A stretch of 5,701 nt of DNA from an uncultured Clostridia bacterium (GTDB lineage Bacteria > Bacillota > Clostridia > Oscillospirales > Oscillospiraceae), in the NCBI GenBank assembly GCA_946187475.1, contig CAMHRJ010000161.1:1-5701 (forward strand), written 5' to 3'. Both the position numbers and the translations under genes were made by a program. Of the stretch, positions 1-5,587 are shown piece by piece; the first letter of the stretch is position 1, and each line of letters starts with the position of its first letter. The notes under the pieces were generated by a model that ran no database searches, had not been told where the DNA came from, and was given only the letters and a program-made list of their open reading frames with translations.

Positions 1-984
1 GTGGGCGAGTACCTGGTGGAGAAGCTGAAGGCCCAGGCCGAGGCCCTGGGCATCGACGTGCGCGTCAACACCAAGGCCACCGAGATCCTCATGGAGGACG
101 GCCAGGCCGTGGGCGTCAAGGCGGAGGACGCCGAGCACAACTACACCATCCACGCCAAGTCCGTGGTGCTGACCACCGGCGGCTTCGGCGCGAACTTCGA
201 CCTGATGGCGAGCTATGACGAGAGCCTGCGCAACGCCGTCACCACCAACCACTCCGGCGCCACCGGCGACGGCATTGCCATGGCTCAGGCCGTGGGCGCC
301 GACACCGTGGACATGGAGCAGATCCAGCTGCACCCGACCGTCATCCAGTCCGACGGCACGCTGGTGTCCGAGTCCGTGCGCAGCCACGGCGCCATCATCG
401 TCAACACCCAGGGCAAGCGCTTCGTCAACGACCTGGCCGGCCGTGACGTGGTCTCCCAGGCTGAGCTGAAGCAGCCCGACGGCTACTGCTTCATCATCTT
501 CGACCAGCACCTGCAGGACGAGGTCGCCCTGACCCAGAAGTTCATCGACCGCGGCTTCACCATCACGGGCAATACCTATGAGGAGCTGGCGGAGAACATG
601 GGTCTCACCGGCGAGGCGGTGAAGAACTTCGTGAACACCATGAACACCTGGAACGAGTCCGTGGCCAAGGGCGTGGACGAGGAGTTCGGGCGCGACAACG
701 GCATGGACGCGGATCTGTCCACCGCGCCCTACTACGCCATCAAGATCGCCCCGGGCATCCACCATACCATGGGCGGCATCAAGATCAACTCCAACGCCGA
801 GGTCATCGACACCGACGGCAACGTGATTCCTGGCCTCTTCGCCGCGGGCGAGACCACCGGCGGCATCCACGGCGGCAACCGTGTGGGCGGCAACGCGGTC
901 TGCGACTTCATCGTCTTCGGACGCATCGCGGGCAAGAGCGCTTCCGACTTTGCCGGCTCCGTCGCGCTGGACGATGCGGCCTGA
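1..984 (+). CDS. Fumarate reductase / flavocytochrome c-type FAD flavoprotein, C-terminal part (5' end outside window)
   Basis: C-terminal 327 residues of an FAD-dependent reductase of the fumarate reductase/flavocytochrome c family, which reduces the C=C bond of small unsaturated carboxylates, usually as an anaerobic electron sink. The GTG at base 1 is probably an internal Val codon: the N-terminal FAD dinucleotide motif (GxGxxG) is missing, so the gene starts outside the window. Visible are the FAD-domain strand VVLTTGGFG (55-63), IQLHPT (108-113), VSESVRS (122-128), FVNDLAGRD (141-149), HHTMGG (254-259), and the C-terminal FAD motifs FAAGETTGG (280-288) and HGGNRVGGNA (290-299). By spacing to Shewanella flavocytochrome c3, H111, E124, R127, R148 and R294 match substrate-binding and proton-relay residues (H365, E378, R381, R402, R544), so the enzyme looks active. 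H111 with S123 at the H365/T377 positions favours a fumarate-like substrate over urocanate. Codons are extremely GC-ending. An intrinsic terminator follows. Related methacrylate, cinnamate or other enoate reductases cannot be excluded. Confidence 0.9.
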   Translation: MGEYLVEKLKAQAEALGIDVRVNTKATEILMEDGQAVGVKAEDAEHNYTIHAKSVVLTTGGFGANFDLMASYDESLRNAVTTNHSGATGDGIAMAQAVGADTVDMEQIQLHPTVIQSDGTLVSESVRSHGAIIVNTQGKRFVNDLAGRDVVSQAELKQPDGYCFIIFDQHLQDEVALTQKFIDRGFTITGNTYEELAENMGLTGEAVKNFVNTMNTWNESVAKGVDEEFGRDNGMDADLSTAPYYAIKIAPGIHHTMGGIKINSNAEVIDTDGNVIPGLFAAGETTGGIHGGNRVGGNAVCDFIVFGRIAGKSASDFAGSVALDDAA

Positions 985-1006
985 TCGCAAATCGAATACC
1001 GAACCC

Positions 1007-1039
1007 AGTGGCGCGCTGCGAATTGCAGCGCGCCATTTT
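1007..1039 (+). terminator. Intrinsic terminator after the flavoprotein gene
   Basis: GGCGCGCTGC (1010-1019) and GCAGCGCGCC (1025-1034) form a perfect 10-bp GC stem with a GAATT loop. It extends outward by T-A, G·T and A-T pairs to 1007/1037. The T-tract TTTT (1036-1039) follows, 22 bp after the stop codon. It should end transcription of the flavoprotein unit, although the short U-tract may leave it leaky. Confidence 0.85.
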
Positions 1040-1040
1040 C

Positions 1041-1091
1041 GTGTGCATCCTATGCGGTCGCATGCCATGGCATACCGGCGCATCCCAACAC
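1041..1091. repeat. Imperfect palindrome centred on ATGCCATGGCAT
   Basis: A perfect 12-bp palindrome (1062-1073) sits inside a longer interrupted dyad. CGGT (1055-1058) faces ACCG (1074-1077), ATG (1052-1054) faces CAT (1081-1083), and GTGT (1041-1044) faces ACAC (1088-1091), with small internal loops. It could form a second hairpin behind the terminator, bind a dimeric protein, or be the remnant of an interspersed repeat. No function can be assigned from sequence alone. Confidence 0.4.
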
Positions 1092-1139
1092 AAATTCAAA
1101 TACAAAACAACTCCAACACCAACCACAACCCCACCCCCA
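1081..1139 (+). other. G-less, C/A-rich stretch; possible Rho-loading (rut-like) region
   Basis: These 59 nt contain no G and only five T on the + strand, against a GC-rich, G-containing surround. Such C>G, unstructured RNA is what Rho binds. Lying about 40 nt behind the intrinsic terminator, it could serve as a back-up termination site for read-through from the flavoprotein gene. No Rho target can be proven by sequence, and the run could equally be simple low-complexity DNA. Confidence 0.25.
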
Positions 1140-1165
1140 GAGCTGGCACACGGCGGGTCAAAACC

Positions 1166-1237
1166 CGTGGAAAACGGAGATTTTTTTGGAAAAACCTGTG
1201 GAAAACCGCCCGAACGCAGGGGAGAGCTGTGGAAAAC
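1166..1237. repeat. Three DnaA-box-like 9-mers (TTTTCCACA type on the - strand) at 31-bp spacing
   Basis: GTGGAAAAC occurs at 1167-1175, 1198-1206 and 1229-1237, exactly 31 bp apart. The last two extend to TGTGGAAAA, which on the - strand reads TTTTCCACA, one mismatch from the DnaA box TTATCCACA. The first reads TTTTCCACG, two mismatches. A degenerate fourth copy, TTGGAAAAA, lies at 1186-1194 beside a T7 run (1181-1187). The sequence between boxes is not conserved, so this is not a simple tandem duplication. The 31-bp pitch is about three helical turns, which places the sites on one face of the DNA. The DnaA assignment is inference from box similarity. There is no dnaA or dnaN gene here, so a titration or regulatory cluster is likelier than oriC. 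Confidence 0.4.
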
Positions 1238-1274
1238 CGGGATCGTATTGCACGGTAAATTGGAGTTTAACGGT

Positions 1275-1387
1275 CGCACCAAAATAGAATTTGTAGGGGA
1301 GGGGCTTGCCCCTCCCGCTTGTAACAGCTCATTCCGGTTTACACGGGAGGGGCAAGCCCCTCCCCTACGAGCACGAATGGTGGTGCG
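1275..1387. repeat. BIME-like element: two inverted GTAG-type REP palindromes
   Basis: A perfect 25-bp inverted repeat joins 1293-1317 and 1344-1368 around a 26-nt spacer. Each arm is itself a hairpin: GGGAGGGGC-TT-GCCCCTCCC at 1297-1316 and its inverse copy at 1345-1364. Each hairpin carries the tetranucleotide GTAG at its outer base (1293-1296 on +, 1365-1368 on -). A GTAG head beside a hairpin, paired in inverted orientation, is the hallmark of REP/BIME elements mobilised by REP-associated tyrosine transposases (RAYT/TnpA-REP). An outer 7-bp inverted repeat, CGCACCA (1275-1281) and TGGTGCG (1381-1387), may mark the element ends. No target duplication is obvious and no transposase is in the window, so the element is non-autonomous. 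It lies between transcription units, as REPs usually do. Confidence 0.75.
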
Positions 1388-1480
1388 GCATAAATCCAAC
1401 GCCCCGCTAAATACAAATCTGAATTTGAAAAAGCATTTAAGCTCCACACTTCTCACAATTGTCATTCTGTCCGGTTTTTC

Positions 1481-1509
1481 TTGCAATTCTGATTGGAAAA
1501 TGCTAGACT
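1481..1509 (+). promoter_or_regulatory. Candidate housekeeping promoter for the Ig-like protein gene
   Basis: The -35 element TTGCAA (1481-1486) and extended -10 element TGC-TAGACT (TG at 1501-1502, hexamer at 1504-1509) are separated by 17 bp. The start would fall near 1516, about 30 nt before the ATG. The -35 hexamer, spacing and extended TG match those of the promoter at 4155-4183. An overlapping alternative is TTGGAA (1493-1498) with a 16-bp gap to TATAAC (1515-1520), which has the better -10 and a start near 1527. Confidence 0.5.
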
Positions 1510-1533
1510 GATTCTATAACAGAGTAAATTGCG

Positions 1534-1540
1534 AAAGGAG
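1534..1540 (+). promoter_or_regulatory. Ribosome binding site of the Ig-like protein gene
   Basis: AAAGGAG lies 7 nt upstream of ATG 1548. Together with the signal peptide that begins at once with MKKK, it fixes the start. Confidence 0.85.
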
Positions 1541-1547
1541 CATTTCT

Positions 1548-4085
1548 ATGAAGAAAAAGCTTTTGGCCCTTCTGCTGGCCGCGGTCCTGACGTACTCGCT
1601 TTTGCCCACGGCTGCGCTGGCGGACGGCCCGGACTACTCGATCATCACCAATTACGAGCAGCTGCTGGCAGTCAAAGACAGCAGCAGCACCTACATCCTC
1701 GATCCGGCGGCGGACTTCGGCTGGCCGGCGGAGGAGACGGAGCTGAGCGTCTCGACAACCCTCCGGATGCGGGGGGACTGGACCATCCCTGCGCAGGTGA
1801 CGCTGGACTTCAGCGGTTCGCTGACGCCGGACTATGAATCCGGCGACTACTGCTGGAGGACTTTGACCGTGGACGGTACGCTGATCCTCTATCCGCGTCA
1901 CGCCTTTCAGGTCTACCGTATGGTCATCGGCGGCAAGCTGATTCTGAACGGCTACGACGCAAGTCTCAGTGTGGACGAGGGCGAGCTTCTCAGCACCGGC
2001 ACCCTGCAGCTGAAATCGGACATCAGCACCTATTCCTTCAATCTGAGCGACGGCCCCTGGTATGGCCGTCACAGCGACACCGCCGAATATCAGACCCACT
2101 GGGTGTTTCACGAGGGAGCTCAGTTCCTGGGAAGGGAAAACAATGCCTCTGCGGGGCAAATCAGCATCCCCGGGACTGGTGAGGAAAATGCCCCCGGCGT
2201 GCTTCTGGAGGCCGTGGGCGCGGTGCAGTGTCCCTATCAGCTTGTGCAGTTTGATGGCGCGGATGTGACGCTGAAGGGCGACTGGAAGCTGGACGGCATC
2301 TCGGTCAGAGGCAGCTCCAATCTCCTGATCGACGGTTCCGCCATCGCCCGCTATCTGCATCTTACCTGCAGCAAAACCGGCAGTTCACTTCTGGACAATG
2401 ATCCGACCCGCTGCGCCCGCATCACCGTCCCCAGCGGCAGCACCCTTGCACTGGAAAAGTGGGGGGATAATAACTTCAGTGCCAGCTCCGATGCGGACGG
2501 AAACACGGAGCTCGTGGTGAACGGCACCCTGCGTCTGGGGGAAGGCACCAGAAATGACAGCGAGCTTTCGATCATTGGCGCCGGCACCCTCGACGCCCGC
2601 GCCCGGTATGAGGACGGCACCTATCAGCCTCGGTTTTTTACCAGCAGCGGGGAATTCACCATGAATGACGTCATCCTCGACCGCGCCGCCTATGCGGATG
2701 CCATCGCGGAGACCATCACCATCGAACGGAACTGGAAGCTCGTTCCGAAGATCCTCACCCAGCCCCAGAGCGTCACCGTAAACGCCGGGGAGGAGGCGGC
2801 CTTCACCGTAGAGGCCAAGCCGGCGGAGACCTATCAGTGGATGTACAACGACGGCAGCAACCACAGCTGCACGGACGAAATGGGCACCGGCGCGAATACC
2901 GACACCTTCCGCTTCATCGCCAAGCCCGAGTATGACGGCTGTCAGTTCTTCTGCGTCGTGACCAGCGACGGAGTTACCAGAGTCACCGACAGACCCACCC
3001 TCACGGTGCTGGGGCCGAGTCTGGAGATCACCAGCCAGCCCAAGAGCGTTTCCGCCGTCGTCGACAAGACCGCCACATTCCAGGTGGCTGCCACGGGCGA
3101 GAACCTGACCTACCAGTGGCAGTACAAAGCGCCCGGCGGAAGCTGGAAGAACACGACCCTTTCCGGCAACAAGACCGACACGCTGAAGGTCAGTGCTACC
3201 TGCGGCCGCCACAATTACCAGTACCGCTGCGTGATTACGGACGGGAACGGCATCACCCTCAACTCCAACGCTGTGAAGCTCACGGTGCTGGGCGTCAAGA
3301 CCCAGCCGAAGGCTGTCTCCACCACGGCGGGGAAGACCGCCACATTCAAGGTAGTGGCCACGGGAGAAAATCTCACCTACCAGTGGCAGTACAGAGCACC
3401 CGGCGGGAGCTGGAAAAATACGACGCTTTCCGGCAACAAGACCGACACGCTGAAGGTCAGCGCCACCTGCGGCCGGGATGGCTACCAGTACCGCTGCGCG
3501 GTCAAGAGCGGCAGCAATACCGTGTACTCCGACGGCGCGAAGCTCACGGTCTTCGGCATCAAGACCCAGCCTGCCAACGTTACCGGTACGGTAGGGAAGA
3601 ACGTCAGCATGAAGGTGGTGGCCACCGGTGAAAACCTGACCTACCAGTGGCAGTATCAGACCGATACCGGCACCTGGAAGAACACCACGCTGACCGGGGC
3701 CAAGACCGCGACCCTGAAGATCCCGGTGACACTGGCCCGGGACGGCAATGTCTACCGCTGCGTGGTGAAGAGCGGCAGCAGCACCGCAACTTCCAAATCC
3801 GCGAAGCTGACGGCCTTTGCCATCAAGACCCAGCCCAAAGACGTGACTGCCGCCAAGGGCAGCACCGCCACCCTGAAGGTGGTCGCAGTCGGTGAAAACC
3901 TGACCTACCAGTGGCAGTATCAGGCCGCCGACGGCACCTGGAAGAACACCACCCTGACCGGTGCCAAGACGGCCACACTGTCGATTCCCGCAACCGCAGC
4001 CCGCAACGGCAACGTCTACCGCTGTATCGTGAAGAGCGGCACCAGTACCATCACCTCCAACGCCGCGAAGCTGACCGTGAAGTAA
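1548..4085 (+). CDS. Secreted protein: signal peptide, putative beta-solenoid, five Ig-like domains
   Basis: An 845-residue exported protein of unknown function, probably an adhesin or matrix-type surface protein. Residues 1-26 are a Sec signal peptide (MKKK, hydrophobic core, cleavage after ALA-26). Residues about 65-395 hold short beta-strand rungs (LTVDGTLILYP, MVIGGKLILNG, ELVVNGTLRLG, LSIIGAGTLDA) resembling a right-handed beta-helix; no catalytic motif was recognised. Five tandem bacterial Ig-like domains follow: a divergent one at about 402-488, then about 494-582, 583-670, 671-758 and 759-845. The last four share GENLTYQWQY with the core Trp, KNTTL, and an F-strand YRC, at 88-89 residue spacing. 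There is no LPxTG, SLH, choline-binding or membrane anchor; the protein stops at the end of the last Ig fold. It therefore seems released or held non-covalently. It is a single-gene unit with its own promoter and terminator. Confidence 0.88.
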   Translation: MKKKLLALLLAAVLTYSLLPTAALADGPDYSIITNYEQLLAVKDSSSTYILDPAADFGWPAEETELSVSTTLRMRGDWTIPAQVTLDFSGSLTPDYESGDYCWRTLTVDGTLILYPRHAFQVYRMVIGGKLILNGYDASLSVDEGELLSTGTLQLKSDISTYSFNLSDGPWYGRHSDTAEYQTHWVFHEGAQFLGRENNASAGQISIPGTGEENAPGVLLEAVGAVQCPYQLVQFDGADVTLKGDWKLDGISVRGSSNLLIDGSAIARYLHLTCSKTGSSLLDNDPTRCARITVPSGSTLALEKWGDNNFSASSDADGNTELVVNGTLRLGEGTRNDSELSIIGAGTLDARARYEDGTYQPRFFTSSGEFTMNDVILDRAAYADAIAETITIERNWKLVPKILTQPQSVTVNAGEEAAFTVEAKPAETYQWMYNDGSNHSCTDEMGTGANTDTFRFIAKPEYDGCQFFCVVTSDGVTRVTDRPTLTVLGPSLEITSQPKSVSAVVDKTATFQVAATGENLTYQWQYKAPGGSWKNTTLSGNKTDTLKVSATCGRHNYQYRCVITDGNGITLNSNAVKLTVLGVKTQPKAVSTTAGKTATFKVVATGENLTYQWQYRAPGGSWKNTTLSGNKTDTLKVSATCGRDGYQYRCAVKSGSNTVYSDGAKLTVFGIKTQPANVTGTVGKNVSMKVVATGENLTYQWQYQTDTGTWKNTTLTGAKTATLKIPVTLARDGNVYRCVVKSGSSTATSKSAKLTAFAIKTQPKDVTAAKGSTATLKVVAVGENLTYQWQYQAADGTWKNTTLTGAKTATLSIPATAARNGNVYRCIVKSGTSTITSNAAKLTVK
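3027..4082 (+). repeat. In-frame tandem repeat of four Ig-like modules (264-267 bp units)
   Basis: Modules begin at about 3027, 3294, 3558 and 3822. They fall into two pairs. Modules 1 and 2 share APGGSWKNTTLSGNKTDTLK and an extra Cys (TCGR, residues 552 and 641). Modules 3 and 4 share GTWKNTTLTGAKTATL and lack that Cys. Near-identical DNA covers the GENLTYQWQY and KNTTL cores, so copy number can change by recombination. The module at about 2751-3014 is a diverged relative. Confidence 0.85.
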
Positions 4086-4098
4086 ACCCATATGCACC

Positions 4099-4132
4099 CA
4101 TCCCCGGGCTTCGTCGAGCCCGGGGATGTTTT
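4099..4132 (+). terminator. Strong intrinsic terminator after the Ig-like protein gene
   Basis: CATCCCCGGGCT (4099-4110) pairs perfectly with AGCCCGGGGATG (4117-4128) around the loop TCGTCG, followed by TTTT (4129-4132). It begins 13 bp after the stop codon. An outer ATATGC/GCATAT pair (4090-4095 and 4135-4140) could extend it. It separates this unit from the ligase unit. Confidence 0.92.
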
Positions 4133-4154
4133 GCGCATATTTTGGGTGTGCACC

Positions 4155-4183
4155 TTGCAATGGCAAAAGGCCCATGATATAAT
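4155..4183 (+). promoter_or_regulatory. Housekeeping promoter of the ligase/secreted-protein unit
   Basis: The -35 element TTGCAA (4155-4160) and a perfect -10 TATAAT (4178-4183) are 17 bp apart, with an extended TGA before the -10 (4175-4177). The predicted start is near 4190, giving a leader of about 50 nt. It is the best sigma-A type promoter in the window. A tandem ATGATT pair (4190-4201) lies over the start point and could be an operator. Confidence 0.8.
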
Positions 4184-4185
4184 TC

Positions 4186-4204
4186 AATAATGATTATGAT
4201 TCAA
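4186..4204. promoter_or_regulatory. Weak Fur-box-like operator over the ligase promoter start
   Basis: The 19-mer starting AATAATGATTATG matches the classical Fur consensus GATAATGATAATCATTATC at 13 of 19 positions by eye and overlaps the predicted transcription start. The region is AT-rich, where such matches arise by chance, and neither gene product has an evident link to iron. Confidence 0.15.
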
Positions 4205-4228
4205 ATTTCGGAATCGGCATGACTTGGA

Positions 4229-4237
4229 AGGGAGGTG
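4229..4237 (+). promoter_or_regulatory. Ribosome binding site that decides the ligase start
   Basis: AGGGAGGTG is a near-perfect Shine-Dalgarno sequence. The GTG at 4235 lies inside it and cannot be the start. From GGAGG (4231-4235) the gap is 8 nt to TTG 4244 and 5 nt to TTG 4241, so one of these rare TTG codons initiates. Confidence 0.8.
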
Positions 4238-4243
4238 CGCTTG

Positions 4244-5587
4244 TTGCGATCTGATGCTGGGCGGCAGGGACTGCTGCATGAGCGGCTGACCGACGTGTTT
4301 CTGGTCCTGCTGCTGACGGTGTATCTGTTTGTCTTTAACTCCGACGGATATCTCTCCCTGACCCAGGCCAAGCGGCCTCTGTTTTATGTCCTGTGCGGCG
4401 GCTACGCCGTACTGTGCCTGCTGCTGTATTTCGAGCAGCTTGTGGTGGGGGAGCGCAAACCGACGGGCTTGCGCCAACTGGCGTCGAGCACCACCTGGAC
4501 GCAGCGGCTCGTGCTGCTCTACTGGCTGCTCACGGTGCTCTCCGCGTTGCTTTCAGACGCCCGTTCCGTCACATGGTTCGGCGGGACCCGGGACGAGGGC
4601 GTACTGACCATCAGCATTTACTGCGCGGTATTCCTGGCGGCTTCCATATTTGGCCGGGCGAAGCCCTGGCACCTGTATGTGCTGGGCGGCGCGGTGCTGC
4701 TGCAAAGCCTTCTGTGCGCGGTGCAGCTCCAGGGCGGCAATCCCCTGGGACTTTATCCCGACGGCGTGAATTATTTCGATGCCAACGCTGCCTATTCCGG
4801 TGCCTATCTGGGCACGGTGGGGAATGTGGACTTCCTGGGGACGTTTTACTGCCTTGCCGCCGCGCTTCTGCTGGCAGCGCTGCTGCGCATGGATTCCCGG
4901 CGCCGCTGGCTGATGCTGCTTCCGCTGGCGGCAGCCGGCTATGTGATTTTCCGAATGCGTGTCTGGTCCTGCATCGTGGGCCTCACGGTGGGCATGCTGC
5001 TGGCGCTGCCGCTGGTGCTGCGCCTTTCTGACGGAGCGCGGCGGAAGCTGGCGCTGGCGACGTTTGGATGTGCGGTGCTCGCGGGTGCGGCGGCGGTGGT
5101 TTTCGCTGTCTGCCGCGGCGTGCCCCGGTCTCTGGAGTCCGGGCGGCTCTACATCTGGCGCGAGGTGCTGGAGCGGGTGCCGCAGCACATCTGGTTCGGC
5201 GCCGGGCCGGATACCATGAGCCTGGCAAATATCCCGCCCTTCGAGCGCTATGATGCCGCCCTGGGGCAAACCCGCGTCGCCCACATTGATGCTGCGCACA
5301 ATGAGTATTTGAATGTTTTGTACCATCAGGGCATTTTCGCGCTGCTGGCCGAACTGGGCGCCATTGCCGCGTCGCTCCTCTCCTGGTGGAAGCATAGCCG
5401 GCGGTGTCCTGCTGCAGCCATTTTGGGCGCTGGTGTGCTGTGTTATGCGATCCAGGCGTTTTTCAATATCAGTATGTTCTTAACTGCTCCGTTCTTCTGG
5501 CTTGCGCTGGGTCTGCTGGATGGATCGTGCAGAGGAAACCATATTCAAAAAGGGAGGAAACAACATGAGAGAAAAGACCTCGGGTAA
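4244..5587 (+). CDS. O-antigen ligase / polymerase family (Wzy_C-type) membrane protein
   Basis: A multi-spanning membrane protein of about 447 residues (start TTG 4244, or TTG 4241). About 12 hydrophobic segments are seen, near 14-32, 44-65, 86-103, 119-136, 142-159, 193-214, 221-237, 240-260, 268-290, 359-381, 390-408 and 410-425. The long outer loop 291-358 carries the family signature: GRLYIWRE (300-307), FGAGP (318-322) and HNEYL (352-356), then G363. In this family, outer-loop Arg and His residues act in glycan transfer from undecaprenyl-pyrophosphate carriers. Relatives include O-antigen ligases (WaaL), Wzy polymerases and protein O-oligosaccharyltransferases (PglL, WsfB); motifs do not separate them. 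In a Gram-positive cell, lipid-A ligation is excluded, so a glycan polymerase or protein glycosyltransferase is expected. No glycosyltransferase, flippase or sugar-nucleotide gene is nearby. The 3' end overlaps the next gene by 23 nt, implying coupled translation. The family call is firm; the substrate is unknown. Confidence 0.85.
   Translation: MRSDAGRQGLLHERLTDVFLVLLLTVYLFVFNSDGYLSLTQAKRPLFYVLCGGYAVLCLLLYFEQLVVGERKPTGLRQLASSTTWTQRLVLLYWLLTVLSALLSDARSVTWFGGTRDEGVLTISIYCAVFLAASIFGRAKPWHLYVLGGAVLLQSLLCAVQLQGGNPLGLYPDGVNYFDANAAYSGAYLGTVGNVDFLGTFYCLAAALLLAALLRMDSRRRWLMLLPLAAAGYVIFRMRVWSCIVGLTVGMLLALPLVLRLSDGARRKLALATFGCAVLAGAAAVVFAVCRGVPRSLESGRLYIWREVLERVPQHIWFGAGPDTMSLANIPPFERYDAALGQTRVAHIDAAHNEYLNVLYHQGIFALLAELGAIAASLLSWWKHSRRCPAAAILGAGVLCYAIQAFFNISMFLTAPFFWLALGLLDGSCRGNHIQKGRKQHERKDLG
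5552..5557 (+). promoter_or_regulatory. Ribosome binding site of the downstream secreted protein, inside the ligase gene
   Basis: GGGAGG lies 7 nt before ATG 5565, within the last codons of the ligase gene. It supports a real start there despite the overlap. Confidence 0.8.

Noticed and set aside
1154..1187. Second intrinsic terminator made of small hairpins before the T7 run
   Set aside because: The stems (CGGGT/ACCCG, CCGT/ACGG) are only 4-5 bp and AGA separates the hairpin from the T run.
1166..1237. CRISPR-like array
   Set aside because: There are only three 9-10 bp copies at a 31-bp period, so the repeat is far too short, and no cas gene is present.
908..1486. 192-codon - strand frame
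   Set aside because: It overlaps the end of the flavoprotein gene and the same repeats, with no ribosome binding site and no recognisable domain.
1008..1511. 167-codon + strand frame across the intergenic gap
   Set aside because: It runs through the terminator, the G-less run and the REP pair, has no ribosome binding site, and its peptide includes repeat-derived EGLAPP/GQAPPL segments.
985..1547. tRNA, riboswitch or small RNA gene in the gap
   Set aside because: No cloverleaf, GTTCRA T-loop, CCA end or recognisable riboswitch core was seen by eye.
1503..2360. 285-codon - strand frame
   Set aside because: It is a shadow of the Ig-like gene's N-terminal half, without a ribosome binding site or known domain.
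2385..4187. 600-codon - strand frame opposite the Ig-like gene
   Set aside because: Long antisense frames arise from GC-rich codon patterns. Its apparent internal repeats mirror the Ig modules and its start lies over the ligase promoter.
4235..4237. GTG as the start of the ligase gene
   Set aside because: It lies inside the Shine-Dalgarno sequence, so TTG 4244 or 4241 must be used.
4553..5395. 280-codon - strand frame opposite the ligase gene
   Set aside because: It is Gln/His/Arg-rich, as expected for the complement of a Leu/Ala-rich membrane protein, and shows no domain.
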